Positions 15,968 to 25,570 of a stretch of 30,328 bases of DNA are shown here, in pieces. This DNA comes from Chara braunii (Eukaryota; Streptophyta; Charophyceae; Charales; Characeae). The DNA lies in the NCBI GenBank assembly GCA_003427395.1, contig BFEA01000337.1:817119-847446 (forward strand). Reading direction: 5' to 3'. The translations under genes were made by a program, and so were the position numbers. The first letter of the stretch is position 1. The number at the start of each line of letters is the position of its first letter. The notes below the pieces were generated by a model. That model ran no database searches. It was not told where the DNA came from and was given only the letters and a program-made list of their open reading frames with translations.

Positions 15968-16005
15968 CTGTCTCTTATACACATCTAGATGTGTATAAGA
16001 GACAG
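15968..16005. other. Complete Nextera mate-pair junction adapter (artefact)
   Basis: CTGTCTCTTATACACATCT (15968-15986) is followed immediately by its reverse complement AGATGTGTATAAGAGACAG (15987-16005). This 38-base back-to-back mosaic end is the circularisation junction of Nextera mate-pair libraries. The sequences on either side were joined by ligation and need not be neighbours in the genome. Confidence 0.97.
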
Positions 16006-16017
16006 CCGCGAGGAGTT

Positions 16018-16018
<1 letters not shown>

Positions 16019-16051
<33 letters not shown>
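16019..16051 (+). repeat. 33-base poly(A) run
   Basis: It lies 13 bases after the adapter junction. Source element not identifiable. Confidence 0.9.
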
Positions 16052-16053
<2 letters not shown>

Positions 16054-16159
16054 TTAGAGTCCAGTTATCATCTGGTTAGTCCAATCAATCAACTAGGATG
16101 TAGTTGTGAAGAGATTGCGGATTAGTGAAGGTCGTATTGACGGTGGGTCCTCACCTACT

Positions 16160-16176
16160 GGGTTAACCAAGTATCC
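16160..16176 (+). repeat. Left 17-bp target-site duplication
   Basis: GGGTTAACCAAGTATCC here is repeated exactly at 17547-17563, bracketing the minus-strand LINE. Confidence 0.85.
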
Positions 16177-17546
16177 TTTTTTTTTTTTTTTTTTTTTTAA
16201 ATGGCTCCATCTATTGATGGGGAGCGTCACCTGCTGGAAAACGGTTCCAGCGTCCCATATACAGAAAAAAAGGGGAATGTCTGAGAATGTCCGGAAAAGA
16301 AGGAGAACAATGAACGTGGGACCTGCCAGCATTGATTGCCCTGCTGCCCAGGGGATTGACTGAGCAGGTCTATAAAGTATCCAGTGGTGTAGTCATTTGC
16401 TAGCTTGGAGAAATGCCTATTGTACCTCTTCACCCTCAAAAGAAGGGCGCCAGATAACCAGTTAGAAGCTGATACTATTCAGAAGGGCTGCTCACTCCAA
16501 GCCATGTCCAAGGGCACAGATAGCTCAGAAAATCTCAGACTACTATATATATTTGCGGATTCCTCCCCAGGGGGCTCCGGGGAGGGAATCCATAATATGT
16601 ATGTATATATATGTATATGCACCTTGTTGTGTGCGTGTATGAGGTCATAAGGGAGATCAGAACATCTCGTTCAGGATAAAATCTCAGCCAACGACAGGGC
16701 ATGAGGTGGGAAAGGGTCTGGGAAATCGGAGGGAGCGCGTAATGGGAAGGAAGGTTCTATGTTTGTCCAGTCTTTAAAACTAGACGGTAATCCCTCATTT
16801 CTTCCAATTCGCGCGGTCCCTCTCCTCTGTCACCACTCCATTCTACTTTTGCAATCCATCCTTCTCTATCCCCCCCTACCCACTCTGTGCAAAATGCCGT
16901 AATCCGTCTCCTAACATCCCCAATTTGTTTGAAGAGGTCGAATTGTGTTCTTGTGTCCGTCCATCTATGTGCGAGTTCAAGGTGAACCAGCTGCTGAACC
17001 TGACCTGTAATCTCTGACCCCTCCACACGTATCTTCTCCATGGCCAGGGTGCATCTTTGCCACCAAAGTGCCCATAACGCCGCCCTTCTTCCCAATCTGT
17101 ACATGTTCCCTACGAAGGATGTGGTTGTCCCTGCTATCGGCCAATGTCCAGCCAAAATGGCTTGCCATGACCAGGGCCAGGGAGTGTCAGCTTGCAATTT
17201 CCGCCATACGCTGTCCCACCATCTCCATGTAAATTGGGCGATTGGGCATTGCATAAAAATATGCTCGATGGTCTCCCCCTTCTTATGGAAGGGAAAGAGA
17301 TTCTGACACCGCTGGCACCATGGAAGCAGTAGTCCTCTCTGTTCGAGGTTTGCGTGGTCAGTCAACCAGTCGTTTGTGGGCAGACATTGGTGGGGTATTT
17401 ACCATTGTAGAGAGGTAATCTTCATAGGCTTGGCTTTAGGTTCGTTGAACCATTGAATTGGTGACAGAAGGGTACGGTCCACATTAGGTGTCTGGCCCAT
17501 CTATCGTTGATCGTATCCCTCAGATACCGTTTGGGTTGTTCTGGCC
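16177..17546 (-). mobile_element. 5'-truncated LINE, 1.37 kb, minus strand
   Basis: Bounded by a 17-bp TSD. The plus-strand poly(T) 16177-16198 is its poly(A) tail. Reading on the minus strand: end of ORF2 (to TAG at 16757), a 3' UTR of about 560 bases with a 12-bp hairpin at 16557-16591, the CCTGCTCAGTCAATCC segment shared with 7442-8123, tail hairpin 1 (GCTGGAA/TTCCAGC), CCCCATCAATAGATGGAGCC and poly(A). The second tail hairpin present in other copies is absent here, which suggests subfamilies. The 5' end (17546) is a typical truncation. Confidence 0.85.
16757..17398 (-). pseudogene. LINE ORF2 C-terminus with reverse-transcriptase zinc-binding domain
   Basis: About 213 codons are open on the minus strand after a TAA at 17399-17401, ending at TAG (16757-16759). 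The motif CQRCQ ... ETIEHIFMQC gives Cys-x2-Cys ... His-x4-Cys, followed by PIAQFTWRWW, the pattern of the zf-RVT domain at the C-terminus of plant non-LTR retrotransposon reverse transcriptases. CLPTNDWLTDHANLEQRG precedes it, as in that family. Upstream of the TAA the same frame continues with protein-like sequence (QWFNEPKAKPMKITSLQW) before another stop, so the copy is broken as well as 5'-truncated. No RT or endonuclease domain remains. Confidence 0.8.
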
Positions 17547-17563
17547 GGGTTAACCAAGTATCC

Positions 17564-17790
17564 TAACCCCGATTAAATGCTAATAAGTAGAAGGCAGTGT
17601 TGGACGCCAGACTTTGGCTTTCCATGAGTGATGAGGAAGGTGCGAGGAATGAGCCCTCGCGGGCCCCTTGTCAGACATGCAGATGGTCTGGGCAGAGTCC
17701 CCCAAGAAAGCCAAGTGCCCGCCCTAAGTGAAGGCGGGCCTGAATATTCACTAGAGCCCAAAATTCGATAGTTTTTTCATATGTGGGTGT
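17564..17790. other. Flank of the LINE target site, no gene seen
   Basis: Continuous with 16052-16159 if the LINE and one TSD copy are removed. Contains a small hairpin GCCCGCC/GGCGGGC (17717-17739). Confidence 0.5.
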
Positions 17791-18742
17791 TGTTACAGTA
17801 TGCCAGTTGGTTGAGTGGACGCGCGAGCCTCCCTAAGCTACGTCGTACAGTTTGGCCCAGGCTGTGGCAGTTGCGCCTCGGCACGTACACACAATGCAAG
17901 GCCGATACATCACGAAGTGGCTGCAGGCCTACGCAAAAGCAGCACTGCGACGTACATACCCCGGGTCCTATGCAAATGCAGGAAACGGCCCAAGTCTAGA
18001 GACTCGTGCCGTGCCCAACTGTAAAGGGCCCGGGCCCTCAACTGTAGCACTGGCCCTGGGCGCAGGTACTGGGGCCCAACCGGAAGCTACTGGAAGCTTC
18101 CAACCAGGCCACACGTAGCCAAGCAAAGGCTGCCACTTCCATATAGGAAGGAGGGAAGCTAGGGTCTGGCATTCGGGCCCACGTAGCCAACGCGGTCATG
18201 TTGTCGGTTGCTGCGCAAGACGTTGCATATTGCGTTAGTGGCCAGGGCGTGTGCGGGCGCTTGTGAGGTGAAGAGGGGCGCTACTGGGCAGCGATGCGCG
18301 AGCAGCCATAACCGGGCTGCAGGGCACTAGGGGGCGAGAGGGCGTTCGATGGTCTTAAGGAAGGAGGCGAGTGTGGGTGGACAGGGTCTGATGAGGGGAG
18401 ATGAGATACGCACCTGGTACATGGGAGAGGTCGGCTATGGTGTTTACGTCATGTACATTGGACTTCGAGAGTCAAAGTGAGCCTGTTGCGAGAATGTCGA
18501 TATAGGTAGGATAGTCGAGTAGTGTAGGCTGGGCGCTGGGCGCCAGACAGACAGGAGCGACTTTGGATACTATGTTGGTGTGGCCTGAGGGTTTGAACAT
18601 TGGCTCATTTCTTCATTGTATTGCTCTTATTTGGATGGAATCACGGTGCATTTGTGCTCTCTGCTTGTACACGACTACTTGGACATCTATGTGATTTCAC
18701 AACTTGGCTTGTTGTATATCGTTCCCACTCATATTCCTTGCA
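17791..18742 (+). mobile_element. Putative 5' LTR of a Ty3-type retrotransposon
   Basis: The right end is fixed by the primer-binding site three bases downstream, and the LTR would end ...CCTTGCA. The left end is tentative: TGTTACAG at 17791 is a typical LTR start and would give TG...CA over 952 bases. No second LTR is in the window for comparison, because the element is cut off in gag near 21530. The sequence is GC-rich with a 12-base palindrome GGGCCCGGGCCC (18026-18037). Confidence 0.4.
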
Positions 18743-18745
18743 ATT

Positions 18746-18763
18746 TGGTATCAGAGTTGGTTC
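18746..18763 (+). promoter_or_regulatory. Primer-binding site complementary to initiator tRNA-Met
   Basis: TGGTATCAGAG at 18746-18756 is the standard plant LTR-retrotransposon PBS (complement of the 3' end of initiator tRNA-Met). It lies 2.1 kb before the gag core on the same strand. Confidence 0.75.
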
Positions 18764-20072
18764 AAGATCGCCACTTACCTGGCGCTGGCGACATTGTTAC
18801 TTGATGCGTTGACGATGCTTTTGTGCAGTGATGATACTTTGGCGCTGGCTTGATAAAGCGGGGCCCAGGTAGAGCGGTCGGCTGCTGGAAGGCTGTGGCG
18901 ACAGCGGAGGTATGTATGATGACGAAAGCATGCTGATGTGGCATTTTGGTTGAGGTGGCACTTCATTGCGTTGTGGGTGGTACCAAAGCTATGCCCGGTC
19001 ATTGAAGTGCACATCGGCTCAATTGGTGAGAAATGTGTGGTTGGGGGCAGCTATCTCTAGGTACGTTGTTCCCTTACCTTATCTACCCTCTCAATTTCTT
19101 CTTACGGTGAGGAAGTGAGTCCAACCTTGAGTGTCCTCTCTTTTGTGTGAGGAATCGTGAGCGCTCTACCTTGAGAGACGACATTCTTCCTGGTGGCGCA
19201 TCTGGCAGGAGAGGGCGGTGCCTCCGAAGGGCCCTGGTTGAAGCACGGGTCACGGTCACCATGCCAACCCATGAGAGTAGTACACGCAGGCCATGCTGCC
19301 TTGTCCTTTAAGTCTCTTTGTTGCGCTGATAGAAGGGGTGTGCAGACTGACCAGTCCTAAGCATACGCAAATCAGACCGTCTATAAATATTTTTGGCGGG
19401 TGTCTGATCTGTCCACTAGCTGTGATCGTCGTCCTGATTGCGACGTTAAATAATTTTTGAGGACCGTGGGGGTTGTCCTTAAACTGCCTCTTGATCAGTC
19501 AGATCAATCAAATGTAAGGATCGTTGCACGCGAGGATACACAACGGGCAGTTCTGGTCATAAGCATATGCCTTGGGCACAGGGGTGGGCCGCTAATGCAC
19601 ACCTTAGACATCGCCACTTGATGATGCCTACAGGCACGTTGGATACAGGAGAGGAAGATTTCAATTGAGACTCGACTGTCATACACAACCATACTCATTG
19701 CGCGTACATCTACTCACATAATTTATTTTTATTTTGATTAGTTGGTTGATAGACTACTAACACCTCACAAGCAGCCTAGACCAGTAGAACTGTAGTGTTC
19801 TACCATAGCCAGTTCTCTTCGAAGCTGTTATAAGGAACTAATCAAAGCAGCTTTAGATTATGTGTACAGTCTGTGTGAGCGCTGTTGATATCGCTTGAAC
19901 GGTAGTCTTAGTAACTCGTCAGATATTTGTTTTAACGTTATTTATTTATTTAAAACTGGTCATACGCATGCTGCAGTAGTTCCCAGAGTGGATACTAGTG
20001 CAGGCAACGTCTGCCTAGCCGATGACTGGATCATAGGATGGTGAAGGTACAGCTGACAACAAAAGGAAGACT
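18764..20072 (+). other. Long leader of the LTR retrotransposon, no frame
   Basis: About 1.3 kb between PBS and the first gag-like codons with no sustained frame. GACGTTAAATAATTTTTGAG near 19442 is shared with 15287, so part of the leader may be later insertion. Confidence 0.4.
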
Positions 20073-21530
20073 ATGCGTGATTCGCTTAGGGTACCTGTAG
20101 TGTTTCAGGTCGTGCTACTAGGAGAGGAAAGAAGGCTAAGGGTTAAAGTAAGGGTCCATAATCTAGAGATTGTTAGGGAAGAAGCAACAGTTGTAGAGAG
20201 GACATTAGCGGCAGCAGAAGCTAGCGCAGTAGCAATGCCTACCTCTTCAGAAACATCTGCAGCCACCTCGTCTGGTCAGCAGACCAGCTCGTAGTCCATC
20301 ACCAGTACGTCAGGAACTGACACTAGTCAGATGGTGGGCTTGCAATCCAGCTTGCCGCCTCCACGCACCCGGAAGCAGATGGAGCTCCAACAAGTAGAGG
20401 ATCCGCTTAAGGCTAGAGGAGGAACTTAAAAAGGCTACTGAAAGAGAGAATGAGATTAGGAATAGAAGTGGCTGACTTGAGGGTAGGGCGACAGACAAAG
20501 CTGCTTTAGAGGGAATACATGACTCGACGCTTGACAACACCACCAAGATTCTCAAGGCGAGCATCCTGTCCATGCACGAGTATATGGACAGCGAACTGGA
20601 CGCTATCCAAGATACCCTAGACCAGATCATGAATGTCATACATAGCGCAAGAGTCAGACCAGCAGTTTTGCCATCACTGCCATTCTCAGCAATGACAGGT
20701 CTGTAACCGCTTCCGTTTGGTACCACGCCAAGGTACCTCAGCAGCTGCTTTATCCCAGACTGTTGCTTTTATTTCCTCTAGTCCACCGGTTGGAGCTACA
20801 CCACAGCCGGCACCTGTCTCACCAGTTGGACAATAACAATCATGGTACCCCAAAACCCTATTGAAGTCACCCTCCACCTTCTTGGGTGATAAGAAGGAGG
20901 AGGCTCTCGACCCGTGGTTGAGAACGGTTCTAGTATGGGTAAGGGCGAAGAGGACGCTAGTAGAGAAGAAGGTGATAACTACTGCATCCTTCTTAGAGGG
21001 TTCAATAGCTCGTTGGCTAAACGGATTAGTAGTATCCAAGGGATTCGGCTGGAACATGTGTGACTAGGCCAAGACTCATACCTTGGAGAGCTTTATGGAC
21101 CTGGTGGAAGTGCGATGGCACAACCCACAGCAGGCACAAATTGTCACTAATGGGTTGCGAAAACTTGATACTAAAAATTACAAGTCTCTGGGCGAACTCA
21201 CCTCTACCATAGAGCGTTTGATTGTCGTCCCTGAGGTACAATATAATCCACAGGTCTTGTTGACCATGTTCTTGAGGTGTCTTCTCACATACGTCAAGAA
21301 CTTGCTTGCCAACAAAGCTCGGGTAGAGTATCACACGGTTGAGACCGTTAGCAAGAAGGCCTTAGATTTAAAGGCTACACTAGGAAGTGCTCAACAACTC
21401 CCTACAGACCGAAAAAAGAAGAAGGGTTCACAAGAATGGAAGAAGAAGGGGAGTCGATTGATGATAGTCGCGGTCGATGGTACTCAGACTAAGATCGAGG
21501 ATTTCTCCGACCTTATAGATAATATGTTCG
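20073..21530 (+). pseudogene. Ty3-type gag, decayed and 3'-truncated
   Basis: Three registers make one gag. Frame 1 (20073-20400) is Val/Glu/Ala/Ser-rich with a TAG at 20292. Frame 2 (20404-20706) is a likely coiled coil (RLRLEEELKKATERENEIRN, SMHEYMDSELDAIQDTLDQI) with TGA at 20473. Frame 3 (20720-21530) has a Pro/Ser linker, TAA 20834, then the gag core (KKEEALDPWLRTVLVWVRAK, TTASFLEGSIARWLNGLV), TAG 21065, and continuing helices (SFMDLVEVRWHNPQQAQIV, KKALDLKATLGSAQQ). From memory it resembles gag proteins of Chara braunii LTR elements. There are four stops and at least two frameshifts, and it ends near IDNMFDG where it fuses to a LINE fragment. No zinc knuckle, protease or RT follows. Confidence 0.75.
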
Positions 21531-22405
21531 ATGGTCTCAATCCTTTTTCGCAAGGGGGGAACGTGCAGACATTGAGGCCACCAAGGTACAACCTGCCTTT
21601 TTTGTTCCAGCGAGTGGCAGGTTGGGAGAGAGCGGTGAGTGATCTGCCACTGCAGAAAAGTGATATTGGTTGGCCTAGACTTCCATTCCTGAGACCAAGA
21701 GATCGGCATGAAGAGATGGTCATCCACTCTTAGATGCTTAGCCAATAAGTGGATTTGAACAATAGGCCTTAGAGGAATATCTGTCAGATAGGAGGATTAG
21801 TCGTGCATCCCACTGGGTCCCACTCCCATTCCAATAGGTCAAAGGTAAGGTTTTTGAGACAGGTGTGTAGTAGGAAAACAAAGGCATTCACTCCCTCTCT
21901 CAGAATTGCATACGAAATAGGTCTGGTTCAAAACCTTCACTTAATTGGATCACAACAACCCTGAAGTGAGCTTGCCTTGGTGCTCTAGAAGTATTTGAAG
22001 AGAACATCTTGTGGCTTTGTCATATGAAGTCTTCCTATCCGCTCCGGATCGCCCTTGATAGCCGCCCAGTCCCTCTCCCTCAATGTAGCACCCCGCTGGA
22101 GGGTTTGGTACCATGACAACATGACAGTTTCAACGAGGGAGTCCAGATGAGGCTCTACATGATAGCAGCATTGGAGGGTGTTGTGTAATTGGGCCACAGT
22201 TTTCCAGTCCTAATCGTTGTCCCATATATCCCCAATCGACAATATACCATGTCCAACCCACCCTTCCATGGTGGCTCCGAATTGCATATGATTTGTCCAT
22301 TGCGGTTTGTTAGCCACCTGTCATTGTCGAGCAGAGGTTGTTGAAACACCTCCTCCCAGCAGTCTAGAGAGGGCTTAGCTTGAAGCGGGAGCTTTCACCA
22401 GCTCT
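21531..22405 (-). pseudogene. Second LINE ORF2 fragment (minus), fused to gag
   Basis: Read on the minus strand from about 22375, the pieces FQQPLLDNDRWLTNRNGQII, then LHNTLQCCYHVEPHLDSLVE and LSWYQTLQRGATLRERDWAA, then (21745 downward) TFLQWQITHRSLPTCHSLEQ and a degraded zinc-binding stretch ending RIETIEHI. The last motif equals ETIEHI in the LINE at 16757-17398. Frame breaks separate the pieces. The LINE sequence stops exactly where gag begins on the other strand (about 21530), so its 3' end, UTR and tail are missing. Confidence 0.7.
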
Positions 22406-22412
22406 TGAAACT

Positions 22413-22765
22413 GCGATTTCGTCAAAATTGACATTTTTTTTTTTTTTTAACTAGGCTACCAGAGTGGCCCAGGGTCACTTGCCCGACCGGGGCAAAAAAA
22501 ATAAAAATAAAAAATAAAAATAATTTCTTTTATATTTTCTTTTTTATTTTTTATTCAGTAAAGAATTTCGATATGACCCTAAGGCAAACATTGTTCGATT
22601 TATTTTTCTGCATAACATAGATTGTTTTCGGATTTTTTGGATTGTTTTTTTTTTTTTTTTTTAAGGGGGGGGACCTTCCTTGATCCTTGCACGGGATGGC
22701 CACCCGGGATCCGGGCGGCCCGGCTGGTAGCCTAGTTTTTGAACGAAATTAAAAAACCCAATGGA
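22413..22765 (+). mobile_element. T-family end split by a nested 14-bp-TIR element
   Basis: GCGATTTCGTCAAAATTGAC (22413-22432) is the T-family terminus. The expected continuation TTTTTGAACGAAATTAAAAA resumes only at about 22736. The intervening 22449-22737 begins AACTAGGCTACCAG and ends CTGGTAGCCTAGTT, perfect 14-bp inverted repeats, and is filled with A/T-rich and GC-rich low-complexity sequence. This is one element inserted inside another. Confidence 0.65.
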
Positions 22766-22969
22766 CCAAGGCATTGCCCCCCTCGCGACTGACTATAATA
22801 TTATGAAAATGGCCGCCGACGCTCGAAAGGAGTCATACTGGGGAGACCACCCCAGGGATAGGTGGAACGACGGCGGGAATTTCCTTCAAAACCCCCAAGG
22901 AAACTTCCCTTGGCCCCGAGGACGCCCCAAGGAGTGTCTAACGAGCCCCTATCCCTGAGGATGTACACT
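22766..22969. other. Unassigned segment
   Basis: Short open frame only; no recognised feature. It may contain the rest of the interrupted T-family element. Confidence 0.4.
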
Positions 22970-23025
22970 CATGAACTATTGAAAAATACAGACCCAAGTT
23001 CGGAGGGAGAAAGAAAAAAAATAAA
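22970..23025 (+). mobile_element. SINE fragment related to 11247-11354
   Basis: GTACACTCATGAACTATTGA followed by ACAGACC and an A/G-rich tail matches GTACACCCATGAACTGCTGA ... ACAGACC of the tRNA-like unit. The A box itself is absent. Confidence 0.45.
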
Positions 23026-23494
23026 GTCACTCCTAGAGATGCCTACACTAGACGTCACCAGTGGCATTGGCGGCCTAGCTTGGTAAGGCACACATATGGC
23101 ATTCAGGAGGTCTCCCATCGGCCTCATGTACCGACCTGAGCACATTTGGCGCCCACCATCCAGAGATAGACCATTCGCCCCCCAGATGGGCCCATCTGCA
23201 GGTACTGCTAATGCTCACAGGGGGACCTGAGGAAAGGCAAAATGACTGGGCACTCGGATGAAGCTCGGTCCTGGTGCTACTAGCTGACCCCTGGCCGGTA
23301 TTGCCCACTTGCTTTGGCACGGTGTGCAGCCGCTGGTGGGTCCAGCTGCCACATAATTCCTCATTCGAGACTTAAACATGGATGTGGCTGCTATGGGGGT
23401 TCCCCGTAGCCCTACAATCGTAACAAAACAGGCCTGAACAGGAGCCCTGTCCAGATTTGACAGGTAATTGAATTGGTTGGAAGAAAAAAAAAAC
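23026..23494. other. Unassigned spacer
   Basis: No gene, tail or clear repeat. Short frames only. Confidence 0.4.
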
Positions 23495-23684
23495 GGGAAA
23501 CTACGTGGGAGTCACAAAAACAATTTGAAATTACATTTGGGGCCAAAACAAGTTCCAAATTGCAATCCAGGCAATGTACCCGACTGGAAAGATGGCTTGT
23601 ATACATTGCTCGGAGTGCAATTTGAAACCTGTTTTGGCCCCAAGTGTAGCTTTAAACTGTTTTTGTGACTCCCTCGTAGCCCCC
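23495..23684. mobile_element. 190-bp foldback element
   Basis: The left arm GGGAGTCACAAAAACA and TTGGGGCCAAAACA...AAATTGCA...GCAATGTA is the reverse complement of the right arm TACATTGC...TGCAATTT...TGTTTTGGCCCCAA and TGTTTTTGTGACTCCC, with arms of about 85 bases. Both open frames inside it are shadows of the palindrome. Confidence 0.8.
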
Positions 23685-24939
23685 CCCCCAAAAAGGATCC
23701 CACCCCTGAGACAGAGCTACAGAAGATAATCCTTTCCCTATGTCGAAGAACTCCAGGATGCTGGTGGATTGTCGACCTAAAGCAGACCATAGTAATCGTT
23801 GTTGGCAGATACTCCTCTCTCTATGGCGGAGCACTCGAGCGTTCTCCCAACCTACTTGCTTCATTGCCAAGTGTGTACTGTTGCCATTGGTTACCATGCA
23901 ACGCATGGTTGTTGACGATGAAGTATTGGAGGATGCATGTCTGCCTGTGTTTACCGCCGTGCAGATAAGGACGATTGGGACGATTCGACGTTCCTCACAG
24001 TTTTCATCCTCCTACATTGGATGAACCGCAAGAACGGCGTGGCGTTCACCACCCTTCAGGCTGCAGTTGTGTCGATGTGTGTTTCAGGCATGTCTTTGGC
24101 CCTATTTCTTCAGACTCATGTTGTGATCCATAGCCGCCTCAACCGCAGGTTAAACAAGCATCACAGTGTACCATCTTCGATGGTGGAATTGAAGACACCG
24201 TACAACGCCACATCGCAGAACGACAGCAGAACAATAGACTAACCATCTGTCAGTTAAACTCTGATGAGCGACAAATCGACGAGCTACACCATGTGTGTTG
24301 TGCCGAAGTGTTGTCCACGGCACAGTGCGGCGATGGAGATTGGCACGGAAGATAAGGAAAGCAGTCGCCTTTCCTTTCCGAGAGGAAGCAATGGCATCGG
24401 CATGTGCGCTTTTGCAATTCAGATGGTTGTCGTGCCCCCCCTGACTGCTTCGGTTGCCCGACATCCGCAACTGGTTAGCGCCAACAGTACAGCACCCACC
24501 CACTTCTGAATTCAAATTTCAAAAATTGCAGGCCGCAGCCGCCCATTGTTGTCCCATTGCCTATGGGACGGGTACCCTTACCGACGCTCCGCCCGTGCGA
24601 CACCTCACCACCCCTCCCTGGATATTACAAAACCGGGAGGGGATCAAAAGGCGGACATTAGGAAGTCCAAGGTTGGGTCACGACCTTGGAAACTCTCGCC
24701 ACCCCTTGATTGCCCACCCTCTATACTTAGCAAAATATTCTGGCGATAATTGCGGTGAAACCCTTTTCTAGTCTGCGGACGATGTAAAAACAAAAAAACG
24801 CTTTCTTTCGAGCCATAGTTTTTTGTGACTAGGGTCTGTAAAAGACTTCGTGGATCAATTTGCATCTTCTCAAAGACAGCAGCGGCAGGGTGTGGGGTCC
24901 TACAAAGTGTTTCCCCGTAAACTTTTTTCCCTCGACAAA
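23685..24939 (+). other. Unassigned region with weak protein-like frames
   Basis: On the plus strand, 23740-23960 (MVVDDEVLEDACLPVFTAVQ) and, in another register, 23937-24242 (TFLTVFILLHWMNRKNGVAF; hydrophobic SMCVSGMSLALFLQTHVVI) read like parts of one decayed protein. No family recognised. Small hairpin CCAAGGT/ACCTTGG at 24668-24690. Confidence 0.25.
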
Positions 24940-25570
24940 GTTGTGGGGTCCAGACCTATTCCTCATGAGACCTCTACCCACCCACCTCCCAATATTCCTT
25001 GGCGCACCCCCATTCCCCCTATCCTTCCTCACTGAGGACCACCACTCTAGAGTGACCTGACTGACAGTGGTTGCGCGCACGAACGCTGAACTTAAACCCC
25101 TTGTTAGCCCTGGTTGAGGCATAGTCCAATGTGCCTTGTCGTACGGGTACCTCAAACACTAACCTGAATCCATTTTACTACTAGCCCCGTGAATCGACCC
25201 AAGAGTGTCCCCCCAATCCAACTTTTGCTGCCACGAGCAATGTCTAATGGGCTAGGTTAAGGTCCAAGCTACGATAGCCCTAACTTCAAGTAATACCCCC
25301 TATCACCTAAAATGATTTTATTCTACATTTTGTTCAACATTCCGTATGCGGTCAGATGATTTGTCACCCCATGAGTAGACCCAAGTGTGCCCCCCTATCC
25401 AGCGGTCTATATAAGAAGATCTATATTTTGTTATCACGAGTAGTGTGGGATAACCTAGGCCAAGGTCCAAACTATGTGAGCCCTTGCCCTAAATGCAACC
25501 CCCTACCATATAGCACAATTATATTCGTACTCTATTCAACATTCTGTATGTCACTAGATGATTGGTCAGT
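24940..25570 (+). repeat. Diverged direct-repeat family R, copy 1, with internal duplication
   Basis: Contains two unequal tandem units starting at about 25183 and 25367, sharing GACCCAAG[A/T]GTG[T/C]CCCCC, AAGGTCCAA[G/A]CTA, TATTCAACATTC-like ends and AGATGATTTGTCA/AGATGATTGGTCA. The whole stretch is related to the end of the window (29815-30328). Confidence 0.5.

Noticed and set aside
15968-16005. Outside ends of a natural Tn5-like transposon
   Set aside because: The 19-base sequence is the hyperactive engineered mosaic end used in libraries, and the two copies touch each other with no element between them.
21428-21745. Independent 105-residue minus-strand protein
   Set aside because: Its C-terminal third is antisense of gag and its N-terminal part matches LINE ORF2, so it is a chimera of two remnants.
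23512-23790. Overlapping ORFs on both strands with near-identical peptides (GSHKN...LKLHLGPKQV)
   Set aside because: They arise because 23495-23684 is a palindrome; both strands read the same sequence.
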